DNA of 64,000 nt, taken from contig WHVY01000003.1 in NCBI GenBank assembly GCA_022266195.1, forward strand, positions 1,860,001 to 1,924,000, in the 5' to 3' direction. Both the position numbers and the translations under genes were made by a program. Origin of the DNA: Tetranychus cinnabarinus (lineage: Eukaryota; Arthropoda; Arachnida; Trombidiformes; Tetranychidae). How positions within the stretch are numbered: the first letter of the stretch is position 1; each line of letters opens with the position of its first letter. This document shows positions 40,704 to 51,892 of this stretch, piece after piece. Under the pieces are notes generated by a model that was not told the DNA's origin, did not search any database, and saw only the letters and a program-made list of their open reading frames with translations.

Positions 40704-42161
40704 ATGAGTTCAACAGCTAATCAAAATCTTACAAATGCTAGCAACGGTGATATTGACGAATAGCAATTAAATCGGCTCGGACTCGAAATCTCCAGTAATT
40801 TGATGCATTCAAATTTATACAATATTCCGATTTTTAGAGGAGATGAGAATGAAAATGTTAATGCGTGGTTAGCTAAGTTTGATGCAGCGGTTAATCATTT
40901 CACTTGGAGTGATGAACAAGCTAAACTAAGGATGAAAGGATCTCTAGCCGGTCCGGCTGCTAATCGGTTCAGATTGAGAGTAGAGTTGACTAACTTAAAT
41001 TCTATAAAAGAAATTAAGGAATTGTTTAAACAGGACTTCACAGACGATGATAAATTAGATAGAATGAGAAATAGAAAAATGCATCGGTTCGAGAAGATTC
41101 AAAGCTATGTTTACGATAAGGTAGGACTGTGTAAAGAGGTTAACCCGACGATGACCGATTCAGAAATCCTGAATTATCTTTATGAAGGCATGCCGGCGAA
41201 ATTAGCTAACTCAATCTCGATTGCTGGCCCAACAACTTTTTTGGATGTAGTTAAAATCGGTAAAAGATTAGAACATTTGCCTGCAGAAAAGTCCGGAAAT
41301 GATAGTGTGAGTCGGGAGAGGACAGAAAATAACACTGAGAAAATGTTAGAAATTTTGATGAAGGAAATCGCTACATTAAAACTAAACCAAGAACAAGCCC
41401 AACAACAGAATCATTCAATTAATTATCGACCAAACTACAATTCTGCCAATCGAAATAGAGACTCTAGAAGTCAACAACGTGCACCAATGAGATGTTATAC
41501 TTGTGGTAGAAACGGACATGTAGCAAGATATTGCTACATGAACGGTCAATCAAATCAAAACAATAGAAATTTTGATAGGCGTATACCACAAATGCCTAAC
41601 AGCAATCAAATAAACAACCGAGGTCCTAATCCGACTGCATTAGCAAATGAAGATCGCAGAATCATCGTAAAGACAATAATTGATAGAAAGGTTTATGATG
41701 GGTTAATTGATACAGGGGCCGAAAGTACATTCATTTCTCGTGATTGCTGGATCTCAATAGGCTGTGAGCTCGAACCTTGGTACGGTGGCACAATAAGGGG
41801 CATTAATATCTCAGGCCAAACGCCAGTTGATAGCATACGTGTAGAAGCTCAATTGCTACAAGATGATAGAAGTACTACAGTTCAATTGAAAGCCATCGTA
41901 CTTGAATATTTGCCATTCGAACTGAACATTGGTGTCGATATGTTGAAACGGGTGAAAGCAGTTATAAACGCGGTTGACAATAAAGTTATTTTCAACCCAG
42001 TTGCACCAACAACATCCGTTTCAACAGTGTCAGAAGAACCATTGCCACAAAAAGAACAGTCTTTAGAAATTTGTGCTGATCAGGGTGTACTAATTGAACC
42101 TATGTCGTCTAACACTGTCCAAGTTTCAGTACGAGGAAATGATCGAATCAACGGTATTTGA
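40704..42161 (+). CDS. Element 2 Gag and protease
   Basis: An in-frame ATG at 40704 precedes a TAG at 40761-40763; the frame then stays open from 40764 (nominal Met 40800) to 42161. Gag core (IFRGDENENVNAWL), a long helical region, CCHC knuckle CYTCGRNGHVARYC near 41493, and an aspartic protease with LIDTGAES near 41700. The frame ends mid-domain after the protease and continues in pol in the next frame, so the join near 42155 looks like a one-base loss rather than a gag/pol border. It makes the capsid and processes the polyprotein in the cytoplasm. Confidence 0.85.
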
Positions 42162-45058
42162 AATCAGGTCCAAAATTCAATAATGGTAATAAACTTCGCC
42201 TTGCCTCTATACAGTTAGAGGTAACGCAAGGAAAAGGTAATTTGGTGATTAACAATGCAGAAGCTTTTAGCTTTTTCATCAAAACTGGAGAGAAATTAGC
42301 GTTGGCCAAAATTGTGAAGCATTCTGAGACAGTTTGCACTACTTCATTGCTTGAAAAAGAATATCTGGTACCAGTACCAGATATTATTGAAAAGACAGAA
42401 ATCGAATTGAAATTATCCGAAAAGGAAAGAAATCATGCTTTTGAGAGTGAATTAAAATCCTTGAGACTCAGTAAAGGTTCTATTTCAGTGGGAACAGGAT
42501 TAAGCCCTGAACAGTCTGAAATTTTGAAATCCGTAATTGAACCTTATGTTGACCGATTTGCATTTGATAAAGACAGTTTTGGTAGAACCACATTGTGTCA
42601 ACATCAAATCGACACCGGGACTAACAAACCTTTCTCTCTACCACCTTACAATGTATTTTTAAAAGAAAGGTTAGCAATAAGTGAAGAGATTCAAAGAATG
42701 AAGTCGTTAGGCGTCATAATTGAATCCACCTCTCCTTATTCCTCACCAGTAATTGTTGTGGGAAAGAAAGATAGAGGTGTCCGAATTTGCGGAGATTTTC
42801 GTCGCCTTAACAAAGATACTATCTCTGATACTTATCCGTTACCATCAGTACAAGATGCATTAGATTGCGTTAGCGGATGCAAATTTTTTACATTGATTGA
42901 TTTAAAATCCGGCTATTGGCAGATTTTGATTGAACCAAGGGATCGTGAAAAAACAGCAATTATAACCAAAGATGGGTTGTTTGAATTTCTGGTGATGCCG
43001 TTTGGACTAAGGAATGCCCCAGCTACCTTCCAAAGACTGATGGACACTATTTTATCAGATCTTAAGTGGTTAGTTTGCATTCCTTATCTAGACGACATCT
43101 TGATCTTTTCAAAAACTTTCGAAGAGCATGTCCAACACCTAGTAACAGTATTGAATAGATTAGAGACAGCTAACTTAATGATTCAACCACATAAAGCTGC
43201 GTTTGCAGTAAATGCAATTAATTACTTAGGCCAGACCATTACGGCAGAAGGTATTAGCCCGCAACAAGATAAAATCAAAGCAGTACTTAACTTTCCAACA
43301 CCTACAAATGTCAACACCGTACGTCAATTTTTAGGTTTAGCATCGTACCACAGACGTTTTATCAAAGACTTCTCTTTATTAGCTAGACCCCTTTTTATCT
43401 TAACTAAGAAAGACATTAAGTTTGAATGGAAGGAAGAACAAATTAAAGCTTTTGATTTGTTGAAAAATGCATTGATTTCACAACCTATTCTAATGCAATT
43501 TGATAATCAGTTGCCGACTGAAGTTAGGTGTGATGGTTCCGGTAAGGGTCTAGGCGCGATTCTGTTGCAATTACACGATAGTAACAATAGGGTTGTTGCT
43601 TATGCTTCACGACTAACGACAGCGAGTGATAAAAACTATGCTATCAGCGAATTAGAAGCATTAGCTGTTGTTTTTGCCCTGGAAAAATTCAGATCTTATC
43701 TCATAGGGGTCAAGTTTAAAGTTTACACAGATCATTGTTCACTTTGTTGGATGTTTTCTAAAAAGAAACTATCCCCAAGGTTAACAAGATGGACGTTAGC
43801 ATTACAGGAATTCGACTTTGAAGTTGTTTACAAAAATGGTAAGCATCATCTTGACGCAGACTGTCTTTCTAGAAACCCCGAGGGTAAAGCAGAAATACCA
43901 TATATAGACAAACATCTCAACCTATTAACAATTACCAATAGCCTAGACAATTTAGCACAGTTGCAAAGAAAAGACCAAAAACTTAACTCCATCATTCTCC
44001 TTTTAGAAAATGGAGATATTGAGAACAAAAGAGACAAAAGAATTGAAAAGTTTACGATGGTAAACAATATACTTAACAGATGTATTTATCCTAAAACTGG
44101 CCCTAAATTGGTTCCAGTCATCCCTAAGGCATTGAGAAAAGAAATCCTTTTTGCAATGCATGATGACCATTCGGCTGGCCATTTGGGTCAACAAAAGACT
44201 TTTGAAAAGATTAGAGCACGGTTCTTTTGGCCAAAAATGCAAAAGCAAGTCATAAATTATGTCAAAACTTGTTTAGCTTGTCAAACAAGAAAAAGATCAT
44301 ATTTGACACCTGCAGGGCTTTTACAACCTATAACTGTTGGTGGAGTTGCTGAAAAATTTGGCATAGATATCCTCGGTCCATTTCCAAAATCGTTAAAAGA
44401 CAATAAAACCATTATTGTAGCAACAGAGTATTCCACTAGGTTTGCAATAGTCAAAGCTTTGCCCGAGGCTACGTCAGCATTGGTCGCAATGTTTATTGTT
44501 GAAAACATTATTTGCCAATTCGGTGCGCCTAAAGAAATTTTAACAGATCGGGGCTGGCAGTTTAAGTCAAAATTAATTGCTGAATTATCAGGGTTGATGC
44601 AAGCAAAACATCGTTTTACGACAGCTTACCATCCACAATGCAATGGTCTAACAGAAAGGTTCAATGCGACATTGGCAACAATGATCAGTATGTATATCGA
44701 TGATAAACACAGAACTTGGGATAAGGCTTTACATTTCTTAACTTTTGCATACAATTCCTCAGTAAATGAAAGCACAGGCTTTTCACCCTTCTATTTAATG
44801 TACGGCCGTGAACCAGTATATCCAATAGAACGGGTTGTTCAAGAGACGACACAAGGAATCTCAGAATATCCAAGCTATGTAGAATCATTGAAAGAACACC
44901 TCATCAAAATTAGACAAATCGCAAATTCAAATTTAACCAAATCCCAATTAAAAAGCAAAAGTTATTATGACAGCCAACACAGATCGGTTAATTTAACGGT
45001 AGGCCAAAAGGTCTTGATTATACCCCTCTACGAAAGGTTGGCAAATCTGAAAAATTGA
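42158..45058 (+). CDS. Element 2 Pol: reverse transcriptase, RNase H, integrase
   Basis: 966-codon frame with no credible start of its own; it continues gag-protease. RT (GDFRRLN, FGLRNAPATFQ, YLDDILIF near 43084), RNase H starting at DGSGKGLGA near 43530, the integrase zinc domain with HLGQQKT and CLACQ, then the catalytic core with GIDILGPFP, TDRGWQF and YHPQCNGLTERFN. The frame ends at 45058 but the integrase C-terminal GPF domain continues in the next frame from about 45020, again as if a single base were lost in a C run. Otherwise complete Ty3/gypsy Pol. Confidence 0.9.
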   Translation: MKSGPKFNNGNKLRLASIQLEVTQGKGNLVINNAEAFSFFIKTGEKLALAKIVKHSETVCTTSLLEKEYLVPVPDIIEKTEIELKLSEKERNHAFESELKSLRLSKGSISVGTGLSPEQSEILKSVIEPYVDRFAFDKDSFGRTTLCQHQIDTGTNKPFSLPPYNVFLKERLAISEEIQRMKSLGVIIESTSPYSSPVIVVGKKDRGVRICGDFRRLNKDTISDTYPLPSVQDALDCVSGCKFFTLIDLKSGYWQILIEPRDREKTAIITKDGLFEFLVMPFGLRNAPATFQRLMDTILSDLKWLVCIPYLDDILIFSKTFEEHVQHLVTVLNRLETANLMIQPHKAAFAVNAINYLGQTITAEGISPQQDKIKAVLNFPTPTNVNTVRQFLGLASYHRRFIKDFSLLARPLFILTKKDIKFEWKEEQIKAFDLLKNALISQPILMQFDNQLPTEVRCDGSGKGLGAILLQLHDSNNRVVAYASRLTTASDKNYAISELEALAVVFALEKFRSYLIGVKFKVYTDHCSLCWMFSKKKLSPRLTRWTLALQEFDFEVVYKNGKHHLDADCLSRNPEGKAEIPYIDKHLNLLTITNSLDNLAQLQRKDQKLNSIILLLENGDIENKRDKRIEKFTMVNNILNRCIYPKTGPKLVPVIPKALRKEILFAMHDDHSAGHLGQQKTFEKIRARFFWPKMQKQVINYVKTCLACQTRKRSYLTPAGLLQPITVGGVAEKFGIDILGPFPKSLKDNKTIIVATEYSTRFAIVKALPEATSALVAMFIVENIICQFGAPKEILTDRGWQFKSKLIAELSGLMQAKHRFTTAYHPQCNGLTERFNATLATMISMYIDDKHRTWDKALHFLTFAYNSSVNESTGFSPFYLMYGREPVYPIERVVQETTQGISEYPSYVESLKEHLIKIRQIANSNLTKSQLKSKSYYDSQHRSVNLTVGQKVLIIPLYERLANLKN
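42360..42386. repeat. 27-bp near-palindrome, copy within pol
   Basis: Centred on GGTACCAGTACC and flanked by matching arms ATATCT/AGATAT. Identical over 27 bases to 48310-48336. Here it lies in coding sequence, between protease and RT. Confidence 0.85.
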
Positions 45059-47070
45059 TGCATAACTGGTATGGTCCTTTTAAAATAATTGAAGTGATAT
45101 CACCGTTGGTTTGCAAAGTTGAGAATCTAAACAAACCCGGGAAAGTGGATGTAGTCCATGTGTCAAGAATGAAAGATTTTCATGAAAGATTGATAAGTAG
45201 CTCTAATGAAAGTTGTTCTTCCACTACAGATTCCGCAGTTGATCATTTAGATCTAGATCTACCGATGCAAATAAATATGGGTACCTATTATTTAACTAGC
45301 AATCCAACAAAAGACTATCATTTAGATAGTGACACACTTGTAGAAGAAAATACCAACAACGAAGTTAGTGACCAAAATGACGCGGATGTTGACTCAAGTG
45401 AAGAAGAAATAGTTGAACGAGCAGAACGTCCTAGAAGGCAAAGAAGGCCACCAGTAAAATTAGCTGATTACCTTCTTACTTTTCTGTGTTTGTTTACGAT
45501 TGTTTTCTCATCAGAGTCTAGCTTTATAAAAACTAATCCTGTAATTTGGAAAGAAAGAAAGACAAAAATTATTGAAGGGATACAACAAGTATCTTTAAAA
45601 ATTGATTATGAGTCGCCATGCTTTTTATTAAATTCCATACCCTCGAACAATACCTCCAATTCCTTGAGAGAATGGTGTGATTCTTCCTTCATCAATGATT
45701 TCTTACATCCAGTTTCAAAATTCTGTCCGGAACCTGAAAGAACAGTTGAAAGCCAACCTTCTAGAAGAAAAAGAGAAATTATTTCAGGTTTACTACTTTT
45801 AGGCACGATAACAATCACGTCTTTTATGAGTGTTGGATTAGGAGCAATCACCTTTTCTAAAGAGAAAAGCCTTGAATCAGAGTTCGCTAAACTTGTTGAA
45901 AAACACAAAGAAATGAGTTACGAAGTAGAGAGGCAAAAGTTCAAACAACAAATTACCGAAAAGGTCATGAGAGACATGGAAGTAAGCTTTGATAAAATAA
46001 CTAGCATTTTACAAGAGGTAAACACAAAATTAGCTTTCCTTGAACAAGAAATCCCTAAAACGGTTTATTTTGTTTCTCAACTATCAAATAAATTCATGCG
46101 TATGAAGACAATTCTCACCCGAGCAGAGCGAAAATGGAGTTCTGGTGAACTAGAACCAGAATCAATAGAATTATTGAACATTTCCCTTCCTTGCAAAGAC
46201 ACGTGTCCTTTGGAACTCTTCGAAACGACTGATTGCTACCTAGATTCACGTAAACATCAGATTATTCTCGACTTTGATGTTGAGATAACATCCACAAATT
46301 ATACAATATTGCAAGCTGACGCATTTGAGTTTAGTCAGAGAAACAAGACACAAAATTGTAATTCAATCTATGCTGGACCAAAAGAGATCCTTTTTGACAA
46401 AAACTTGAACTGCGCGGTAGAAATTCATGAGCAAGTGATTAACAATCCCTATTTTAATCTCAATCCTAAAGAACGATACTGTTTGAAACAAAATCTTATT
46501 GAAACTAACTTGTGGGTGACAGATCATTGTATTGACGGGTTACTACCTACTCCAAACACAGTTCAAATAAAATTCGTCAAAAGACATAACTTTATCTATT
46601 GCGCGGGAACTTACATTGAGCTCTTAAACACACTTCATCTATGCCCTCAATTCGTCTTCACAATACCAGCAAACGTTTCCTTCAAGATTAATAATTATAC
46701 TTACCACCCTCACAACATAAAAAGCACAAACACATTACACTTTGTTGAAGATTGGAATTTCAAAGTCAACATGCAATTCAATCCATTGTTAATCGATCCA
46801 TTGAAAGAAAATCTTAACCTAACAAAGTCTGATATGAAAATCTTGGATCAAGATAATGTTGTCAACAAAGCCGATTCGTTTATTCTCATTCTTTCAACAA
46901 CGTTAATCATCATAATTTTAATATTGATCACTCTTACAGTTTTTCTTGTTTGGTTCTACTTTAAATCAAACAAAGTAACCACCCCGAATAACAGCGAGCA
47001 ACCGATTATACCTGCTAAACGTCCGTTATTGAGAAAAGCACCGGTTAAATGTTCACCAATCACTAATTAA
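45055..47070 (+). CDS. Element 2 integrase C-terminus fused in frame to an envelope glycoprotein
   Basis: The first ~140 residues are the end of Pol: a GPF domain, an acidic linker and a basic RPRRQRRPP tail. Without a stop the frame passes into a hydrophobic signal-like segment near 45470, then an ectodomain with N-glycosylation sites and Cys, a furin-type RRKR site near 45765 followed by a hydrophobic Gly-rich fusion-peptide-like stretch, a coiled-coil region, and a C-terminal transmembrane helix near 46880-46970 with a short basic tail. This matches the layout of insect errantivirus Env (membrane fusion). Env is probably made from spliced RNA; its exact start cannot be set. The Env part itself shows no break. 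Confidence 0.85.
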   Translation: MMHNWYGPFKIIEVISPLVCKVENLNKPGKVDVVHVSRMKDFHERLISSSNESCSSTTDSAVDHLDLDLPMQINMGTYYLTSNPTKDYHLDSDTLVEENTNNEVSDQNDADVDSSEEEIVERAERPRRQRRPPVKLADYLLTFLCLFTIVFSSESSFIKTNPVIWKERKTKIIEGIQQVSLKIDYESPCFLLNSIPSNNTSNSLREWCDSSFINDFLHPVSKFCPEPERTVESQPSRRKREIISGLLLLGTITITSFMSVGLGAITFSKEKSLESEFAKLVEKHKEMSYEVERQKFKQQITEKVMRDMEVSFDKITSILQEVNTKLAFLEQEIPKTVYFVSQLSNKFMRMKTILTRAERKWSSGELEPESIELLNISLPCKDTCPLELFETTDCYLDSRKHQIILDFDVEITSTNYTILQADAFEFSQRNKTQNCNSIYAGPKEILFDKNLNCAVEIHEQVINNPYFNLNPKERYCLKQNLIETNLWVTDHCIDGLLPTPNTVQIKFVKRHNFIYCAGTYIELLNTLHLCPQFVFTIPANVSFKINNYTYHPHNIKSTNTLHFVEDWNFKVNMQFNPLLIDPLKENLNLTKSDMKILDQDNVVNKADSFILILSTTLIIIILILITLTVFLVWFYFKSNKVTTPNNSEQPIIPAKRPLLRKAPVKCSPITN

Positions 47071-47148
47071 TCAATGCTGCAACAATAACTAATTCAAATA
47101 ATCTCTTTATTTCATTTTTTTCCGTATCTTTACATTCCTTTTTTATAT

Positions 47149-48145
47149 CTATTCACTATTATATGTAATCCTTCGTAAAGCGAATTTTTCCTTTATATTC
47201 CAATTACTAAAGTTTTGGCCAATTAGCGGAATCTGGCATACGCAATCCTGAAGCAACACCAGGTACTCCAGGAACGTCTCTTTGCCCGTCATGTCGATGA
47301 CCAGCGTTTTGTCGTTCGGGATTACTCCCTTCGCTGGCCGTGTCTGTTTTCTCAGGCACACTGAATAACCAGAAACCTTTCATGTCTATGTATCGACTCA
47401 TGTCTAATCTCGTAGTCTTATCCCTTAAATAAGTCAACAATTTATTGTTATCAATGGTTATGCGAATAAGCTTATGATCGGATGAACTGTTTAATTCCAT
47501 TTTACAGCTGACAATACCTTCTTTAAACGCTCTGCAGCCTAGAATAAGATCACAAACTGTCTCTTTGGCACCAACAACGTAATTCGGTTGAAAAGGATTC
47601 AAAACATACATTTCGGTTAGGTTGCAGAAAGTCATCACACTTAAACCTTTCTTCTTCTTGTAATGGTTTAAACACTCTTCTTTTGACCAAGACGAGTGGT
47701 AAGCATTGAAGTCACCAACAAATAATTTAAGCACATCTGAACCCATTTTTGCTTTAATAAGGGCAGCAACGAATTTCAAGTCCTTAGTTAAATCTTCAAC
47801 AGAATACTTAGAAACGTTAGAAGAGAAGTAACCGCAAATGATGGCTAGTTTTATATTGTTCCAGCGAGCTTTAACACATGTAACGGTGGAGAGTTCCAAA
47901 CAACACTTTGAAATAAACTGAAAACTTTCACTATCAAAACAAGCTATTGCAGCAGCATGAGGTTGTTTAGCCGTCACAATGGAAACTTTCGGCACGGTAT
48001 AATCCAAATCGTCAGGGGTCAGCTCATTGAAAGCTGTAAAATCTGGTTTTTCATCAGCACTTATTTTCATAAGGTTCTTGGTGGCTGCTTTAGTACGTTT
48101 ACAGTTGCCAAAAATAAAATCCAAATTTCCACAAAACGTATGCAT
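47149..48145 (-). CDS. Antisense LINE-type endonuclease gene in element 2
   Basis: Minus-strand gene tail to tail with env. From Met 48145 it reads an endonuclease/exonuclease/phosphatase domain of the type at the N-terminus of non-LTR retrotransposons of the I/R1 kind: RTKAATKNL, DFTAFNEL (metal-binding Glu), GYFSS, GDFNAYHSSW near 47705 (catalytic Asp/Asn), and the closing SDHKLIRITI near 47475. No reverse transcriptase follows. The long frame ends at 47207 in atypical sequence, while a neighbouring frame ending at 47149 carries protein-like sequence (LEYLVLLQDCVCQIP), so an extra base near 47377 is likely. Predicted: a DNA-nicking enzyme in the nucleus. Role in the LTR element unknown; it may help integration, act on rivals, or be a captured relic, though the long intact frame argues against pure debris. 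Confidence 0.8.
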
Positions 48146-48309
48146 ACTGAAGGAACTAATCTATTTTCTTTTACCAACGAGATTTAAACTTTAACTGATA
48201 TTATCAAAAAGACTTAAGCATTAACTGACCTTCAACCTTGCTTATAACTTATAAACATTCACATACACAAATGCGAATGCGTCAAAATCTTCCTTTAACC
48301 ATTGTAAAT

Positions 48310-48336
48310 AATATCTGGTACCAGTACCAGATATTA
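48310..48336. repeat. 27-bp near-palindrome, copy upstream of the endonuclease gene
   Basis: Identical to 42360-42386. Lies about 165 bp upstream of the antisense endonuclease start, where a regulatory site would be expected. Confidence 0.85.
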
Positions 48337-48381
48337 ATTTTCACTGCATTTACTTTTAATTATTATCTTTTCTTTTAACCT

Positions 48382-49394
48382 TGAAGGGTAGAGTTACCCA
48401 AAACCAAATTAAATCATTCAATCATTTATCACAAGGTTATTGATAACAGTTCAAAGTTTTAAACTTGATTATAATCCCTTAAGGATTGCACATATTTCAC
48501 TTTTTGTTTCTCACCAATTTTGTAATCAAAAGACTAAGTCTTTTGTCTTTCTTTTTTGTCTAAGACATCTTTCTAATTGTCTTTCGACAATTGTCTGAAT
48601 TTGTCTAAATTTGATAAATTTCTTTCCTTTTCCTTTACAGAAGATTGGGTTTTCCTTCCGATCTAATTGGTATAAATACCACTGATTTTCTTTAATTAAT
48701 TATGTTCCTTATGTTCTTCACTCAATACGTTTATGTTCAGATTTAATCTATGTTTAAAACAGTCAAGTGAAACACATTTAAAATATATGAAATACAGTAC
48801 TTTTTCAGTTAATAAAATTTTCCTTTTCTTTGTATTCTAACCAAGTTTCTAGTCTAAGACTAAATTAGTATCTCAAGTGAAAACACAGTTCCATACTTGT
48901 GTTAAGTGCCAGTAATCTAAAATTCAAGATTTGTCCTGAGTAAGGTTCAACAATTGTAGACTAAGTCTAATGCTGATAGAGCTTAAAGCTTTCGAGTTGT
49001 TCCTTATTATTCTCATATTACTGTCCGAGCTTTGCTGTTCTACGCTAAGTTTATTTTGGTTGGAATTTCACTTTTATTGCTAGCTTTCTGACTCGTGCCT
49101 GGTTAGCTCTAGTACGCTATCTTACCTGTCCAGTTAATCCTGTCTAAGACTTGACCTACAACATTCTTTGGTTGAATTTGTGGTTACTAATCTTGGTTAG
49201 AGAAAGCTAATCCTACAATAGTCTAAGACTTGTTCCAGTTGAATTCTGGTGATCCTAAAAGAACCTGAGTATTCAGGATTTGAAAGGCTTGAATAATCTT
49301 CTGAGTTAAATAAATTGTGTTTGATTTGTACGCAATTAAAGTGAATTTATTTAAATTTGGTGAATTAGTTTAAAACTATGAACTCTTCCTTTCA
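48382..49394 (+). repeat. Element 3, 5' LTR
   Basis: 1013 bp. TATAAATA at 48671-48678 is the likely promoter. GTCTAAGAC at 48558, 48852, 49142 and 49221; GACTAAGTC at 48532 (inside the palindrome AAAAGACTAAGTCTTTT) and 48959. Confidence 0.95.
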
Positions 49395-51892
49395 ATTGGC
49401 GACCACGGCAGGATTGCCATTGAATTCCTGTGAAATTGACTATTGTTTTACGGTAACTGAAAGTGATAAAACCAACGATGAACAGAATGATCCGAATGAT
49501 CAAAGTGGTAAAAGTGCTAATACGTCTAAGACATCAACTACACAAACTCAAACTATACCAACATCTAAAAATTTCATCAAGAATATGGATTCTATTGAAA
49601 TGAAACTGTGGTTAAAGAATTGGAATGTGCGATTCATTGATAATGAAGAAATTGTGCGTGAAAAGTTTTATGACGCTTTTCAAACTATGTTTGCATTAGA
49701 AAGTACATTCGACGCAACCGATGAAATGGTTGGTGATACGTGTTTCAACGCTCTAACGAGAAAGACAAGTTTTCCTGATTGGATAAAAGAATTGAGAGCT
49801 CAAGGCGTAACAGAAAATGATATTCGAGAGATAATCAAGAAAATGGGTTTTGATGACGACGATGATGCTGACTAGTGACGTCTCAATTAGAAAATTGCCG
49901 ATAGCATCTCCTGCGAAAAGATTACTCGAATCTATGGTAAAGAAATGGGCTAAGCCTGCTGAACCAATTGTTACCCGACAAGTTATCAACCCTGGTATTG
50001 ATGTGAAAGACATCCTTGAAAGAACTTTGCCTGATAACTCTCAACATTCTCAAAGTCGTCCTGCCTTAGGCAATAACGCAACTGTAACTAGACAACAGAT
50101 TGAAGATGCAGATGAAAATGAACATCCTGAAGATGCAGATAGTGATGATGAACCTCGTGCTTTAAATGAGACTACGGTCTTACCAGTTAATCAAACAATT
50201 CAAACAACAGTTCCTAGAACAGAAAAAGTTGAGGAGAAAGCTAAGGCTGAACCTAAAACTTATGCAAAATGCAAACCAAAGCTACCTAAGCTTCCTGTCT
50301 ACACTCAAGACGCTATGGATCCTTGGCAATGGTTACAGACAATTAAAAGGATTCTATCTTTGGAACGCTGTCATGATGACGATAAGTTGTATGTTTTACA
50401 GAAAGCTATGGCGTATGATTTCTTGCCCTACGCTAAAATTCTAGATAAAGAAAAGCACACCAGCGAGTCATACATTGCTGCATTGGAAGATAAATTGAGA
50501 AATCCAGCGGTAATTTCACAAGCAACATCTGAGTTTCATCAATGTAAGTGGAATTTTGATTCACACCCTGCTGAATTTATTAGAAAGTTGGAAACGATGG
50601 TAATTAAAGTCAAAGGTGAACCCTCACCTCAAGAGTTCATACAAGATGTATTGATAAGATTGCCAGCAGAAGTCAAAGACTCATTATTCAGATCCAAATC
50701 AGTTCACGATATACAAGATCTAACTGCCGCATTGGTAAATGAATACAACATTGAGTTGAGAAAACGCTCTGAGCGTAAGGAATCCAACAAAGATAAGAAT
50801 GAGAAACGAGGAGATGACCGTAAGCATGCTGCCGTTAATGTTAATGCTAGTGGATCTAGTGGAGCATCAGCATCCTCATCAAGTCGTACGGGGAAAACAC
50901 CTTTCAGGTGTTACAATTGTAATAATTTGGGTCATTCATCGAGAGAATGCCGTCAACCCAGAAGGTCAACCCAGAAGACCAGTGAAAATCCTAATTCTAA
51001 CAAGAATGAAGGTCGAACTGAACGGTTTCAACCCGCTCAGCTAAGGATGGCTAATGCACCAACGTTTGGTCAAAGTCAGAATCAACAAAATTCGAATCAG
51101 CCACAGGCTAAAGAATCAGCTAATTTGGTATTGGAAACTAATGTGGTCAATGCATATATGGCGAGAGCACCAGCTAAAGAGTATTTATTCATGATGAATG
51201 AAGATGGTAATCAAGAAGTTGAATTGATCACCAAAATTGATCCGTCACCAAGAAACTTTCCGACAGTCAGAATGACTTTATGTTACCCAACGAGGGAAAT
51301 ATTTAAAGTAGGTGATGTGCTACTGGATACTGGCGCTTGCACAAGTTGTATTGATTATCAATTTGCCCAGAAAATGAAAGCCTTCATTATGAAGTCGAAT
51401 GTTTCAGTTCGAGGTATAATTGCCGATGCCTACCAAACAGTTGAAGGAGCCGCTTATGCTATTTTAAAGCATCCGAAAATGTCTAAGACAAGGATAATCA
51501 AGTTCCAGGTAATGAAAGATTTGGAACCAGTGATGGTCTTAGGTAATCGATTCGCCGACGTATATTTTGTTGGAATGGTAAATCATGGAGGTAGATACCA
51601 AGTGAATTTACGAGAAAGTGCTGAAAGCGAATGGCTAAGCCCTGAAGTCGCTTTTAGATTTTGCACCGCTGAAGAATCCTGGGGATTGTTTAACGTGCCT
51701 GAGATACCCTCTGTTAACACAATTAATGTTACAACAGCCGAAAAATTGTTACTTGATAGTTTGCCGTATTCACCATGGATGGATGAAGAATTAAAATCAA
51801 ACTTTCAATTTCCACAAGTGGAGGTGGACCGACTTCATTATATTCAAGAAATGTCTAAGACACCGGAATTCGAGAATGTAATGCCGATTTAA
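49378..51892 (+). CDS. Element 3 Gag and protease (two overlapping frames)
   Basis: The first frame (49378-49875) opens inside the LTR across the primer site, so its true start is probably the Met at about 49585; it holds an N-terminal gag segment ending in a poly-Asp stretch. The second frame (from 49850) overlaps by 26 nt in the +1 phase and continues gag, a CCHC knuckle CYNCNNLGHSSREC near 50911 and a protease with LLDTGACTS near 51325. The +1 relation differs from most breaks in this window and could be a programmed frameshift or an indel. The frame ends with TAA at 51890-51892, after which the same frame continues towards RT. Confidence 0.8.
49396..49415 (+). other. Element 3 primer binding site
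   Basis: TTGGCGACCACGGCAGGATT directly after the LTR, the same primer sequence as element 2, so both use the same tRNA, probably a serine tRNA. Confidence 0.8.
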
